A stretch of 64,000 nt of DNA from Lamellibrachia columna (Eukaryota; Annelida; Polychaeta; Sabellida; Siboglinidae), in NCBI GenBank assembly GCA_963662155.1, contig OY759261.1, positions 70,372,669-70,436,668 on the forward strand, in the 5' to 3' direction. Positions within the stretch are counted from its first letter, which is position 1. Each line of letters begins with the position of its first letter. Positions 48,339 to 59,079 of the stretch are shown piece after piece. The notes beneath the pieces are model-generated. The model did no database searches and was not told the DNA's origin. It was given only the letters and a program-made list of their open reading frames with translations. A program made the translations under genes and the position numbers.

Positions 48339-48660
48339 TTAATGTTCTAGTAAGTAACTTTTTTGGAAGGTAGCCACAGTTTCAGATGTTTTCAAAGTGA
48401 TGGGGAGTTCATTCCAGACCCTAGGCGCAGCGACTGAGAAAGCACGTTTGCCCAAGTTAAGTTTTGTTTTAGGCACAATAAGTTGTTGTGAAATTGATGA
48501 TCTGAGCTGTCTAGGGATATTTGATAGATGTAGGCGACTAGCCAAGTAAGATGGTTGTTGTGTAGATAGAGCACGATATATAAGAGTGGACAGTTTAAAT
48601 TTGATTCAATACGAAACAGGAAGCCAGTGTAACTGTTTAAGCCAATGCAACAGGTAATGA
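48339..48660 (-). pseudogene. LINE ORF2 C-terminal relic next to gene B start
   Basis: Minus-strand frames give a relic of LHWLPVSYRIKFK-like sequence, then YLASRLHLSNIPRQLRSSIS and KRAFSVAAPRVWNELPITLK. This is the very common LINE C-terminus (LPVxxRIxFK, then PSYL, then RAFSVAAPxxWNxLP). It is not CR1 like the 14.7-kb copy; more likely an L2/Rex-type element. One or more frameshifts are present. It ends about 95 bp before the gene B start codon. Confidence 0.8.
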
Positions 48661-48754
48661 TGTATTTCTGGTGTGGCAGGTATTTATCATCCCATTTCAT
48701 TGAGACATTTCTGGTTGGTTCGGTATAGCAACCGGCAGCCAAACAGGTCAGAAA

Positions 48755-49198
48755 ATGGCGGACGATTTCACGACATCGAAGCTCTACAACGCCATCTGTG
48801 AAGGACGCCCAAGCGACGTCCTCAATCTGCTGCAGACCGGCAACGAGAATGCATCTCAGTTGAGCGCGAGTGGAGAAACGTTCTTACACCTGGCCACCAG
48901 AGGGCAGCATTGTGATGCCGGAGTCGTTGAGGCACTTGTGGGAGTGACGCGGCTGGGACAACGGGACGAGGATGGGAAGACCGCAGTGGACAAGGCTAGG
49001 GAGGAAGGCACGTTGGGAATTCTGCTCCCAGCCATCTCCAAGCACATGACGAAATTGACCATGGCCGTCGACCAGGAGAAGCTGCAGGAACTCGTGATGG
49101 ACGGATGGACGCACTGGCCAGAGGACGAGTGGACACGAACGATCAGCGCCAGATTCCCAGAGGCGATGCCATACATTAGGGGAAGTCTCAAAATTCCA
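48755..49198 (+). CDS. Gene B exon 1: N-terminal ankyrin region
   Basis: 148 codons from ATG (context GAAAATGGCGG, which has the purine and GG expected at an initiator) to donor AAAATTCCA|GTAAGT in phase 0. The sequence includes LYNAICEGRPSDVLNLLQTG and SGETFLHLATRGQHCDAGVV, ankyrin-type helices, then RDEDGKTAVDKAREEG, and finally EDEWTRTISARFPEAMPYI. No signal peptide is seen. An X-box-like or TATA element close by is not certain; GGTATAGCAACC lies about 30 bp upstream. Confidence 0.75.
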
Positions 49199-50682
49199 GT
49201 AAGTATTAAAGCAATGCAGAATATAAATCAGATGAAATCTAAAAATCCTAATAAGTATTAAATCTATGCCATACATTTGGGGAAGTCTCAGTATTCGCAT
49301 CAAAGGTAATACATCCTGAACAGTTACGATGTACACCATCTATGCACAAGGAACAAGTAGGTCTCTAAGTGGTCAGGCCACTACTTTATCATGAACACGA
49401 TACACAGTGGTTGTGAATTGGAGTGGATTATAAAATAAAAACCCGGATGAAAATAAAAAGAATCAGCCAAACATTTTCCAGTGACTGGCAGATAAATATT
49501 ATTATTACATAGGTAATTGCTACAGATAATGCACTGTCTCCAGTGATGTATGCTGTTCTGTCTGGTGTGACATCCAGGGCAATAAAAGTCAAACAACTAA
49601 TTAAAACGGTGTACCTTATTGAACAATAACAGGTTTTATGCCCTCGTTGCTTTAGAATGCTATATTGGGCTCGCAAGTTCGCTCAATACAATATTCTAAA
49701 GCAACTTGTGCATAAAACCAAATAATATTTAGCGTTTTAGATAATCCCATGCCAAACTTTGCATACTGCATGGTGTTTGTAGTGACATACTGCATGGTGT
49801 TTGTAGTGACATACTGCATGGTGTTTGTAGTGACATACTGCATGGTGTTTGTAGTCACGTACTGCATGGTGTTTGTAGTGACATACTGCATGGTGTTTGT
49901 AGTGACATACTGCATGGTGTTTGTAGTCACGTACTGCATGGTGTTTGTAGTGACATACTGCATGGTGTTTGTAGTGACATACTGCATGGTGTTTGTAGTG
50001 ACATACTGCATGGTGTTTGTAGTCACATACTGCATGGTGTTTGTAGTCACATACTGCATGATGTTTGTAGTGACATACTGCATGGTGTTTGTACTCACGT
50101 ACTGCATGGTGTTTGTAGTGACATACTGCATGGTGTTTGTAGTCACATACTGCATGGTGTTTGTAGTCACGTACTGCATGGTGTTTGTAGTCACATACTG
50201 CATGGTGTTTGTAGTCACATACTGCATGGTATTTGTAGTCACGTACTGCATGGTGTTTGTAGTCACATACTGCATGGTGTTTGTAGTCACATACTGCATG
50301 GTGTTTGTAGTCACATACTGCATGATGTTTGTAGTGACATACTGCATGGTGTTTGTAGTCACGTACTGCATGGTGTTTGTAGTGACATACTGCATGGTGT
50401 TTGTAGTCACGTACTGCATGGTGTTTGTAGTGACATACTGCATGGTGTTTGTAGTCACATACTGCATGGTGTTTGTAGTCACGTACTGCATGGTGTTTGT
50501 AGTCACATACTGCATGGTGTTTGTAGTCACATACTGCATGGTGTTTGTAGTCACGTACTGCATGGTGTTTGTAGTCACATACTGCATGGTGTTTGTAGTC
50601 ACGTACTGCATGGTGTTTGTAGTCACATAGTGCATGGTGTTTGTAGTCACATACATGTAAAACAACTACAAATTCTGCCCAG
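49199..50682. other. Gene B intron 1
   Basis: Mostly the 24-bp minisatellite at 49763-50653, which ends about 30 bp before the next exon. 49650-49710 contains a fold-back (TTTTATGC.. CTTGCTTTAGAATG.. inverted as CATTCTAAAGCAA..GCATAAAA; the stem is roughly 25 bp with gaps). Confidence 0.5.
49763..50653. repeat. 24-bp minisatellite, about 37 copies
   Basis: Units start ATACTGCATGGTGTTTGTAG and end with TCAC or TGAC, with ATAC/GTAC alternation. 24 bp is eight codons, which explains the long open frames (YCMVFVVT on plus, TMQYVTTN on minus). It lies within gene B intron 1, so it is not coding. Confidence 0.97.
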
Positions 50683-50883
50683 GAGAAAACCCATGAACTA
50701 CACACGATGGTGGCTGAAGGGAAATTGAAGGGAGTGAAACAGATGCTGGGAAGGAGGGAAGACGCCGCGCGGAGGGATGCAGTGCAAATGACCTTGCTCC
50801 AGAAAGCTGTCCTCTACCGCCACGTGCCACTGGTGCGCCATCTAGTGTACAAGTTCCCGGCAACAAAGAACCTGTGTGATAAT
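50683..50883 (+). CDS. Gene B exon 2: module A1
   Basis: 67 codons, phase 0 to 0, acceptor TGCCCAG, donor AAT|GTGAGT. It starts EKTHELHTMVAEGKLKGVKQ and includes QMTLLQKAVLYRHVPLVRHL, the helix-loop-helix of ankyrin repeats. Paralogous to 52985-53185 and 55849-56049. Confidence 0.85.
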
Positions 50884-50948
50884 GTGAGTTGAACGATCGT
50901 GATTGAAATGATACCATTGACCTGCATTGGTTCCGGTCATCCTCACTA

Positions 50949-51648
50949 GCCAGGGGTGGTAGTAGTGCTACAGTACCCCTAGTCAGGGGTGGTAGTAGTG
51001 CTACAGTACCCCTAGTCAGGGGTGGTAGTAGTGCTACAGTACCCCTAGTCAGGGGTGGTAGTAGTGCTACAGTACCCCTAGTCAGGGGTGGTAGTAGTGC
51101 TACAGTACCCCTAGTCAGGGGTGGTAGTAGTGCTACGGTACCCCTAGTCAGGGGTGGTAGTAGTGCTACGGTATCCCTGGCCAGGGGTGGTAGTAGTGCT
51201 ACGGTACCCCTAGTCAGGGGTGGTAGTAGTGCTACGGTACCCCTAGTCAGGGGTGGTAGTAGTGCTACAGTACCCCTAGTCAGGGGTGGTAGTAGTGCTA
51301 CAGTACCCCTAGTCAGGGGTGGTAGTAGTGCTACAGTACCCCTAGTCAGGGGTGGTAGTAGTGCTACAGTACCCCTAGTCAGGGGTGGTAGTAGTGCTAC
51401 AGTACCCCTAGTCAGGGGTGGTAGTAGTGCTACAGTACCCCTAGTCAGGGGTGGTAGTAGTGCTACAGTACCCCTAGTCAGGGGTGGTAGTAGTGCTACA
51501 GTACCCCTAGTCAGGGGTGGTAGTAGTGCTACAGTACCCCTAGTCAGGGGTGGTAGTAGTGCTACAGTACCCCTAGTCAGGGGTGGTAGTAGTGCTACAG
51601 TACCCCTAGTCAGGGGTGGTAGTAGTGCTACAGTATCCCTGGCCAGGG
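50949..51648. repeat. 33-bp self-complementary minisatellite, about 21 copies
   Basis: Units start TCAGGGGTGGTAGTAGTGCT and end ACAGTACCCCTAG, the reverse-complement family of the array at 29455-29650. The first and one internal junction keep the CCAGGG/CCCTGGCCAGGG palindrome. Flanking bases CCTCACTAGCCAGGGG resemble the inverted flank of the other array (CCTCGCTAACCAGGGG). The 329-codon minus-strand frame (TRGTVALLPPL) is an artefact of 33 being a multiple of three. Confidence 0.97.
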
Positions 51649-51901
51649 ATGTCATGTTTTAATCTTTACTACAGTGCTGTTGTAGATTTACCATAAGAAA
51701 TTGAGCAAAAAAGGAATTTGACATTACAATAAATCAACCGGTGAACATTTTTATATTTTACCTTCTAATTTCAAGTTTTATTGGTCTGCTTTTAATTGCA
51801 GTAAACAGTCTATATCATATACAATACACGCCATGAGTATGGTGTACTCGTGGCAACTTCTTGATATCTGATATCGGTACATATGCAAATGTCTATCGCA
51901 G

Positions 51902-52000
51902 ATGGGTCGCAGTGCGTTGCATTATGCAGCTGCCTTGGATGACGATCGAGAGATATACAAGATACTTGTTGCCAGTGGCGCCACCAGTGGACCCGACAAG
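51902..52000 (+). CDS. Gene B exon 3: module B1
   Basis: 33 codons, phase 0 to 0, acceptor ATCGCAG, donor GACAAG|GTATGT. MGRSALHYAAALDDDREIYK followed by ILVASGA is a textbook ankyrin repeat (GRSALHYAA...LL..GA). Confidence 0.9.
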
Positions 52001-52325
52001 GTATGTACTGCTCTGTGTGATGCAGTAAAGCTGAATTTGAATCCAAACTTGCAATATGATATGGCAAGTATATAAGCTTTACTTATTAACCAGCTAGGAA
52101 GGAAAATTACATTGTTACCCTAAATCCTTGGCAGTCTCTCACTCTGATGATGAATTGCGCGTCTCTGTTCATGATATCATACTTAACGATTCTGGTTAAT
52201 TTTGGGTTCCTGAGGATTTTGGCTCTATAGAAGTCTTTTATTACTTTATTATTATCATACAGAATTTCCACTGTTCCCCCACCGGGCCCTAACTACTAGA
52301 TTAATCAGTCCATCCGTGCTTGCAG
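52001..52325. other. Gene B intron
   Basis: Nothing recognised. Confidence 0.4.
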
Positions 52326-52427
52326 ACTGGACACGAGCCTGACCATTACCTGGACAACCAATCAGAACTGGACTGTGAGAAGATGGCTGACTTTACAGAA
52401 CTGCTTATGAAGATCCCTGCACTGCAG
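52326..52427 (+). CDS. Gene B exon 4: module C1
   Basis: 34 codons, phase 0 to 0, acceptor GCTTGCAG, donor CTGCAG|GTATAA. It reads TGHEPDHYLDNQSELDCEKM and ends LLMKIPALQ, paralogous to the exon at 55032 (TGHPAEDYK...GIKEFQ) and the start of 57534 (KGNTAEKYR). Confidence 0.8.
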
Positions 52428-52984
52428 GTATAATCTTCAAGATCACGAGCTACACCAACATTGGCATTTACACTAGAAAGACTCTAAAATATAACAGTTA
52501 AATCACTTTTGATTAGATACTGTCTACAAACTTGAACCAATAGACACTACCAAGAGTTACATTTTATTGGAAATGAGTTCACAATTGCTGTTAATTCTTT
52601 ATTTGCAATTTTTAGCAAACTATTAAGCTATTTTCTTTTTGTGACTGATGTGTAAAACAATTGTGTCAGTGGCAAGACATCCTAACCCAGTAGAAAGTGT
52701 TTCCAAACTCAACTCAATTCATAAACTTCATGTGCATGTACGTCTAAGTGCTAGCTCTGGTATAAAGAATATCTACATCTGATACAAAGCATGTGTGACT
52801 TCTTACAAACGATTCCTTCAAGGCAAAGCAGGTTTGGCTATTAATCAGCAACTGTTTCTTACAACAAATACACATATGCCCTCATTAAAAAATGCCATAT
52901 CTATTGTATGTACACTGCCTTTGTAAACGTTCCGGAATAAATCATTAGAGAGCTTCTGGCAGTAATAATGACACATGTTCTCAG
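52428..52984. other. Gene B intron
   Basis: Nothing recognised. Confidence 0.4.
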
Positions 52985-53185
52985 GAGAAATCAGTAGTGA
53001 TCCGGCGTGCCCTAGAGGATAATGACCTGAAGACACTACGCCAGACTCTGGACCAGAGGATGCTGGCAAGTCAGCGAGACGCAGCAGGTTTCACGCCTCT
53101 CCACCAGGCGGTGCTCTACCAGCGTGGCCGCATGGTCCGCTACATACTGAAGACCTTCCCAGGGACCATCAACACCACAGACATT
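52985..53185 (+). CDS. Gene B exon 5: module A2
   Basis: 67 codons, phase 0 to 0, acceptor TTCTCAG, donor ACATT|GTAAGT. EKSVVIRRALEDNDLKTLRQ, then AAGFTPLHQAVLYQRGRMVR and YILKTFPG; ankyrin repeat, same length as modules A1 and A3. Confidence 0.9.
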
Positions 53186-53948
53186 GTAAGTCGGTTCAGT
53201 CAGTCATAAGTCAAAATAATTGCTAAAGGGCTTTGTAAATATTTAAAAAAATTTATAATAAAAACATACTTGTATAGGATTGACCCCCCACTCCCCTATA
53301 AAAAATTGAGGCACTGTACATGCATTGCCAATGTAGGAAATGGAAAAAAATGCTAAATTTCAAAGACACAGTAGAATCCCTCTAAAGAGATAAAATGGCC
53401 TGATTAAAAGGGTGGTCTGATTACAGAAGCTGTTTAGATATGCAGATGTGAAGATCTGGCCATTTTTTAAGGGGGGGTGGCCATGTCCGAGGGGTAGATG
53501 CATGGAAGGGTGTTACTATAGGGCCCTACCGAGAACAGAACCGTCCCCACCCAGAATGTATGATTAATTTATTAATACGAATCAGTTTACTCTGGGCTAC
53601 CAATACATTTTGTGCACTCGTTGGATTAATAGCATGTTTTTATTTATTAATGTTAATGAGCTGACTGCTTGCAACCACATCGTGATATGGAAATGCAGTT
53701 ATGGAAATGTTTAGATGCACATAATATAAAGATTAAAAAACATTGTGTACGCATGCAAGCATGCATGCATGCGTGCATGCGTGTGTGCATGCATGTAGAT
53801 TTAATTAAAATAATATAATAAGTAATTTTTTGCTTTCTTTTACATTTTATGGTATATGTTATAATCAAGGGACAATTATGCCAATGTTAAGATAGTGGGT
53901 TAATTTGGAGGGACATTTACTGAGAAAATGTTTTGCTTTGACATCTAG
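53186..53948. other. Gene B intron with small repeats
   Basis: ACAGTAGAATCCCTCTAAAG at about 53368 resembles pogo/Tigger-type termini. A GCATGCATGCATGC tract lies at about 53752-53797. No exon signal otherwise. Confidence 0.45.
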
Positions 53949-54050
53949 TGGCGCAGAACTGCATTACACTACGCTGCAGCGCTAGGAGACAGTGGTGACA
54001 TCTATGGCCTTCTTGTGGAAGCCGGCGCAGACACAACAATGAAAGACATG
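53949..54050 (+). CDS. Gene B exon 6: module B2
   Basis: 34 codons, phase 0 to 0, acceptor CATCTAG, donor GACATG|GTAATC. WRRTALHYAAALGDSGDIYG then LLVEAGADTTMKDM; ankyrin repeat paralogous to module B1. Confidence 0.9.
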
Positions 54051-54385
54051 GTAATCTGTCAATGTTATCCATGCATCTGAACGCAAGCACTATCTAACCA
54101 TTAACATGATTCAGATTATTACTGTAATTTTCTTAATCAGGTTTATACATTTACACTGAAATGATTAAGATATATGAGTGACTGGAATATAGGATGGAGG
54201 AAACAAACCCTCTATTCTACATGTACCATATTCATCCTAATTAGCATAGTATAGCAAGCATACAGTACGCTGGAATAAAAAATTGGGCCATGGAAAAATA
54301 TCAAGGAACCTGTTCTTATAAGCGCACACAAACATTTTCTTCTCTAGACAATAAGGTAACTGTCACATAGTGGTGTCATTTGGTG

Positions 54386-54463
54386 ACTAGTGTAAAACAA
54401 CTGAAAAGTGGTGCCAACTGTTTATCACCAGACGACGTCACTTTTCAGTTGTTCCACACTGGT
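54386..54463. mobile_element. Miniature inverted-repeat element
   Basis: A left arm ending AACAACTGAAAAGTG (54386-54410) and a right arm starting CACTTTTCAGTTGTT (54439-54463) are complementary over 25 bp with few mismatches. The outer bases read ACTAGTG/CACTGGT-like. A single arm of the same family is at 59668-59710, with shared outside sequence ATTGTAATT(C/T)GACCAGTG. Confidence 0.7.
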
Positions 54464-54841
54464 CAAATTACAATAATTATTGGATTCTGCTGATTGTAAA
54501 AGGGCATGTACGCTTAATAGGTCGAATAAAGTACGTGTTGATGGACTTCATAATACCAACCGGAGAATTTTCAAGACATTTCCTGCACCCATTTTTGGGG
54601 TAATAATTCAAACTGATAAGTCAAATTCTATCAATTCTCTAACCAATTCTTAATGGGTTGCACGACTTCTTTGCATATTGTTGGAGGACAAAACTGTGAC
54701 TGACAATGGCCATTCAAAACTGTAGCTTGTCAATTAAAGAAACTATTCAATAGTAAAACCCATATATGATAAATTTCTATTAAAAAAAATATTACTTAGC
54801 CACATCTATTAAACTGTAGGTTCCCCTGGCTCATAAGCATC

Positions 54842-55005
54842 GTGAATGTGTTTAAAACATTTTTTTATAAATATCTCAGAATGGCAAGTTACACACAGAT
54901 GAAAAATCATTGGATTCTTGATAAGCCAATGGCTTCCTTGTCCACTTGCCACCTAGGTTTTCTGCTTTGGATGGCAATCTTATTAAGTCTTGTTATATGT
55001 AATGA
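54842..55005 (+). mobile_element. CR1 3' fragment
   Basis: AATGTGTTTAAAAC, then TATCTCAGAATGGC, GATAAGCCAATGGCTTCCTT, GTCCACTTGCCA and a CTTGTTATATG tail match the 3' end of the CR1 at 14.7 kb. It stops about 25 bp before the next exon. Confidence 0.9.
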
Positions 55006-55031
55006 CCAGTACATGATGTTATGTTATACAG

Positions 55032-55130
55032 ACTGGACACCCAGCTGAGGACTACAAGACAGCTGGATTGCTGGACGTTGACACGGTCAGAGACAATGCT
55101 GTATTCCTGTCTGGCATCAAGGAGTTTCAG
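55032..55130 (+). CDS. Gene B exon 7: module C2
   Basis: 33 codons, phase 0 to 0, acceptor TTATACAG, donor TTTCAG|GTGAAC. TGHPAEDYKTAGLLDVDTVR, then FLSGIKEFQ. Confidence 0.8.
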
Positions 55131-55848
55131 GTGAACATACAGGGAGGCGAACTAAACTGGGTGAAGACCACTATTGTTTCCCCGTTGAAACCAATGCTAC
55201 AAGTGGGCCAGGCAACAGTGATTCAGTTTTAATTAAAACTCTACATTTTGATTGTTGTCTTGTCACTGATCTGTAAAAGCGTTTTCGTCAAATCAATTTT
55301 ATTTTCGAGAAAATCAACATGGACGATGCTGCCCGTCATTTGTCACCCAAACAAACCAGATTATGTCTTCATACACCAGGAATCCTTCCATCACCAGGGA
55401 TCCTTCCATCACTGATACAGGCATATGCTTCTGTTATACATGTAGTACAATACAACTGTAAACTCATTTACAAACAAAAAACAGTTTACAACATAGAATA
55501 CACTGCCATAATCACATGTTGACATGTTTTCTAAAATATAATGTAAAATCCCATGGTGCAACAGAAATTATAACACCCGTGACATGACAATGAATGTTTA
55601 CATTATTCATACATTTACTTTGTATTACAGTACATATTATTTATGTTAGGACTACTTAAAAAATAATTCTTACAATAATTACTGACAATTTTTTTTTCAA
55701 GGACTACATCTGAGAATAATTATTGTTTGTATGTTTTTCAATATAATTTTAAGTCATGATTATATATACATATGAAGCACCTGAAAACAATCTTGATTGA
55801 ACAGGGGCTATATAAATGCTATATAAACATTTTATTATTAACTGACAG
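55131..55848. other. Gene B intron
   Basis: No exon recognised. The open frame at 55319-55522 (67 codons) contains only a short GGAATCCTTCCATCACCAGG duplication. Confidence 0.45.
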
Positions 55849-56049
55849 GACAGAGTCCAGCTGCTGCATACAGTAGTAGAGAAAGGTGACCTGCGTGTGG
55901 TCAAGGAAACGCTTGACCGGCGGCAACTGGCCGCTGCCCGAGATGTGTCCGGGCTGCCTATGCTACACAAGGCCGTCGTCTACGAACACTCCGATATTGT
56001 ACGCTACGTGCTACAACAGTTCCCAGAATGCACTGACCTGACTGATCAT
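55849..56049 (+). CDS. Gene B exon 8: module A3
   Basis: 67 codons, phase 0 to 0, acceptor ACTGACAG, donor GATCAT|GTGAGT. DRVQLLHTVVEKGDLRVVKE, then VSGLPMLHKAVVYEHSDIVR and YVLQQFPE. Confidence 0.9.
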
Positions 56050-57034
56050 GTGAGTGGACGATGGTCACTGTGGCAAATCACAGGTCAAAAATTAATTTAC
56101 AAGAGGAGAAAGAAATAAAGAAATATTTAGTTAGCCTTTAAAAAGCATGAAAGTGGAGTTAGTTTTTTTATACTACTGTTGTTAGTTTTGCGGAATATAT
56201 ATCACATTTATAGTGTCTGAGCTATAACCATCATCAGTCATCTTAGGAAAACACCCGCAAATTGTGACTTTTCCAGTTCTAAATATATATATATATATAT
56301 AATATATTGTAATACATCTTTATTGTTGCTGTTTTAACTCATACTATATCATGATTGTCAAAAATCAATGATATATTAATAATTATTGTACTGATGCTAG
56401 ACTAGCTTTGTTGCACAATATATTGCATGGAAACGCCAAAGATCTCCGAGACAATGAGGTCACTGTTACAGAAGTAAAGAAGTGGTGAGAGAGCTGGTTA
56501 CTTGACAACCAAAGATCTCCGAGACAATGAGGTCACTGTTACAGAAGTAAAGACGTGGTGAGAGAGATGGTTACTTGACTACCAAAGATCTCTGACACAA
56601 TGAGGCCACTGTTACAGAAGTAAAGATGTGGTGAGAGAGATGGTTACTTGACAACCAAAGATCTCCGAGACAATGAGGTCACTGACAATGAGGTCACTGT
56701 TACAGAAGTAAAGACGTGGTGAGAGAGATGGTTACTTGACAACCAAAGATCTCCGAGACAATGAGGTCACTGTTACAGAAGTAAAGAAGTGGTGAGAGAG
56801 CTGGTTACTTGACAACCAAAGTATGGACAGAGAAGACCAGGAGACGAAGTCTGACTATCCTAAACAACCTGCATCTGAATTCAGGATAACAGAATCCTGA
56901 ACTTGAAAAAGCTATGCAGGACAGACACCAGTGGAGATGTATGGTGAACAACTTTAATGGGACTAGATGATATGCCAATAGAATTATTTTAATGACTTCT
57001 GATTGCATAATTACTGTTCCTTCTTGTTCCACAG
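56050..57034. other. Gene B intron containing the 73-bp tandem repeat
   Basis: Besides the array at 56436-56821 there is a short TA tract at about 56284-56306. No exon recognised. Confidence 0.5.
56436..56821. repeat. 73-bp tandem repeat, about 5 copies
   Basis: Units start CCAAAGATCTCCGAGACAAT and end GGTTACTTGACAA. One unit is 88 bp because TGACAATGAGGTCAC is doubled inside it. Confidence 0.93.
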
Positions 57035-57136
57035 ATGGGAAGAACTGCCCTACACTATGCAGCAGCCATACGCGACCGGGGATACATGCATAACCTCCTG
57101 CTTAAGGCAGCTCCCAGGGAAGACATCAAGGACGTG
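57035..57136 (+). CDS. Gene B exon 9: module B3
   Basis: 34 codons, phase 0 to 0, acceptor TTGTTCCACAG, donor GACGTG|GTAGGG chosen to match the phase and length of modules B1 and B2. MGRTALHYAAAIRDRGYMHN, then LLLKAAPREDIKD. Confidence 0.85.
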
Positions 57137-57533
57137 GTAGGGAGACCAAGGCAGATGTAGCAAATAAACTCTTTTCTTCAGCTTCGTATATTTGACTTGT
57201 GTCTATCAGCACTAAAAACTGTTTTACTATTTGATATTACAAAGTTACCTTTATAAGGAAAATGCTATATAACTGGCAATAAAAGATCACAAGAATAATA
57301 TAATTATTATTGTCTATTTTGAAGACTGGCAATACTGTCTTACAATTACAAAATGTAATTAATTAAATATAATGTCAAAATGAAATATTGCACATAATAC
57401 ATATTTATTTATATCTTAACTTTAGAATGCTTTTAAATGAAACAGAATCATCTAAGGATTATTATTCTTTAACTTATGAAGCATTAAAATAGAGAGAATA
57501 AATACAAACACATAAATGTATGTTTGTAAACAG
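57137..57533. other. Gene B intron
   Basis: AT-rich, nothing recognised. Confidence 0.4.
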
Positions 57534-58338
57534 AAAGGAAACACAGCGGAGAAGTACAGAAAGGAGACAAGAGATCAACTCAACACCAAAAAACTCAAAC
57601 AGCGGATTGTTGCCAAGGATACAGTAGCTACGGTGATGCTGCCCCGACCACCGTCTGCCAGACGACCCACTTCAGGTCGCACAAGGTCAGCAAGGTCAAG
57701 GCCAGGATCTGGAAGGTCAAGACCACCATCATCCGAACCAATAGCACAACCTACGTCAGGAGGGTCAAGGCCACTTTCAGCTGGGTCAAGGCCACCTTCA
57801 GTAGAAGCAACAGCACGACCTATGTCAGGCAGGTCTAGGCCACCTTCAGCAGGGTCAAGGCCACCATCAGCGGGGTCAAGGCCACCTTCAGTAGGGTCAA
57901 TAACACGACCTGTGTCAGACAGGTCCAGGCCACCTTCATCAGAGCCAATAGCACGACCTACATCAGTTGGGTCAAGGCCACCTTCAGCAGGGTCGAGGCC
58001 ACTTACAACAGATGCAGAAGCACGACCTATGTCAGGAAGAGCAAGGCCACCTTCATCAGGGTCAAGGCCTCCTTCAGCAGAGGCAACAACACGACCTATG
58101 TCAGGAAGGTCAAGGCCACCTTCAGCAGAATCTCGACCCAGTTCTAGAAAGTCAAGGCCACCATCAGCACAGTCATTGCCAACTCAAAGGTCAGGCAGCT
58201 CAAGGCCAACATCATCAGAGTCAATCTCAGTGACAGAATATGAAGGTTCAAGGCCGTCTTCTGTTGGGTCAAGGCCATGTTCACCGAGTCCAAAGACAAC
58301 TTCCCCCGAGTCAAGCATGAAACCAGAAGAAGTGGAAG
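57534..58338 (+). CDS. Gene B exon 10: module C3 start fused to Arg/Pro/Ser repeat region
   Basis: 268 codons plus one base, phase 0 to 1, acceptor TTTGTAAACAG, donor GTGGAAG|GTGGGT. It opens KGNTAEKYRKETRDQLNTKK like modules C1 and C2. Then about 220 residues consist of imperfect repeats such as SRPPSAGSRPPS and ARPMSGRSRPPS, ending acidic (SSMKPEEVEGG). The region is basic and should be disordered. The DNA here is itself a repeat of about 18-21 bp (GGTCAAGGCCACCTTCAGC), so copy number may vary between individuals. Function of this region is unknown. Confidence 0.8.
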
Positions 58339-58844
58339 GTGGGTGACATTTTCATAATATGTATTGTGTAACTGTGCATAAGAGGAATCATGAAGAATCA
58401 TAGGATTTCCATACAGAGAAACGACTGCTGGCAAAACAATGTCCATTTGCAGTGACTTGTCAAACATATCATGACTTCTTATTAGTCAGGTACATGCATT
58501 CAAACATATGCCTTGGGCTTGCTTTTTTAGGTTAAAAACTCACATACATACACATATGCATTAAAAATATAAATAAATAATACAATGTAAATATCACCAT
58601 TGCACAAAACACAATGTTCTTGCCTATGTGGGCCACGTGGGCCCATCAACAACATTCAGTTATTTACATTAAAGTGAAAATACAAATCCATTTTGCATAC
58701 AAGAAAATCTAACAATGTGTTCAAAGATCTTCAATCAGGGATGCTCTTCTGAGGTAGTTCCACTTTGTTTACTGCTAACATTTAACCAGAACATCCTGCC
58801 AGCTAGCCACAAACTACTACAGACCTGTCATTACATTGCTGGAC

Positions 58845-59050
58845 ACAGTTATATGGTTGTTAAAACACCAGACCTTTGATCAAGAGGACTAGGGTTCGAC
58901 TCCACCTACTGCCATTATGAAGCTTGGGCAATTTCGTTCACCCATTACTTGTGCCTTTCGGATGACACTAAAAGCCGTTGGACCCTTCCACCTGGTGTCT
59001 ATTTCAGGGGAAGTGCTGTATTTGACCTATTAAGTGAACATGCCCTAATT
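58845..59050 (+). mobile_element. tRNA-derived SINE
   Basis: GGTTCGACTCC (58894-58904) is a near-consensus RNA polymerase III B box. An A-box-like ATGGTTGTTAAAACACCAGA lies about 40 bp upstream, the spacing seen in tRNAs. A non-tRNA body with TGCCTTTCGGATGACACTAA follows. A diverged relative is at about 62795-62900. The end, GACCTATTAAGTGAACATGC, recurs inverted at about 54500. Confidence 0.65.
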
Positions 59051-59079
59051 AGCATTATTTACTTAATCCTCTTGGCCCC

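Larger units (their letters stand above)
54051..55031. other. Gene B intron with a fold-back element and a CR1 tail
   Basis: Contains the 78-bp inverted-repeat element at 54386-54463 and a CR1 3' fragment at 54842-55005 (listed separately). Confidence 0.6.

Noticed and set aside
49652..51655. Frames of about 290-340 codons on both strands
   Set aside because: They come from the 24-bp and 33-bp minisatellites in gene B introns.
58880..58910. tRNA gene
   Set aside because: Only pol III A and B boxes are present, no cloverleaf or anticodon arm can be drawn; a SINE explains it better.
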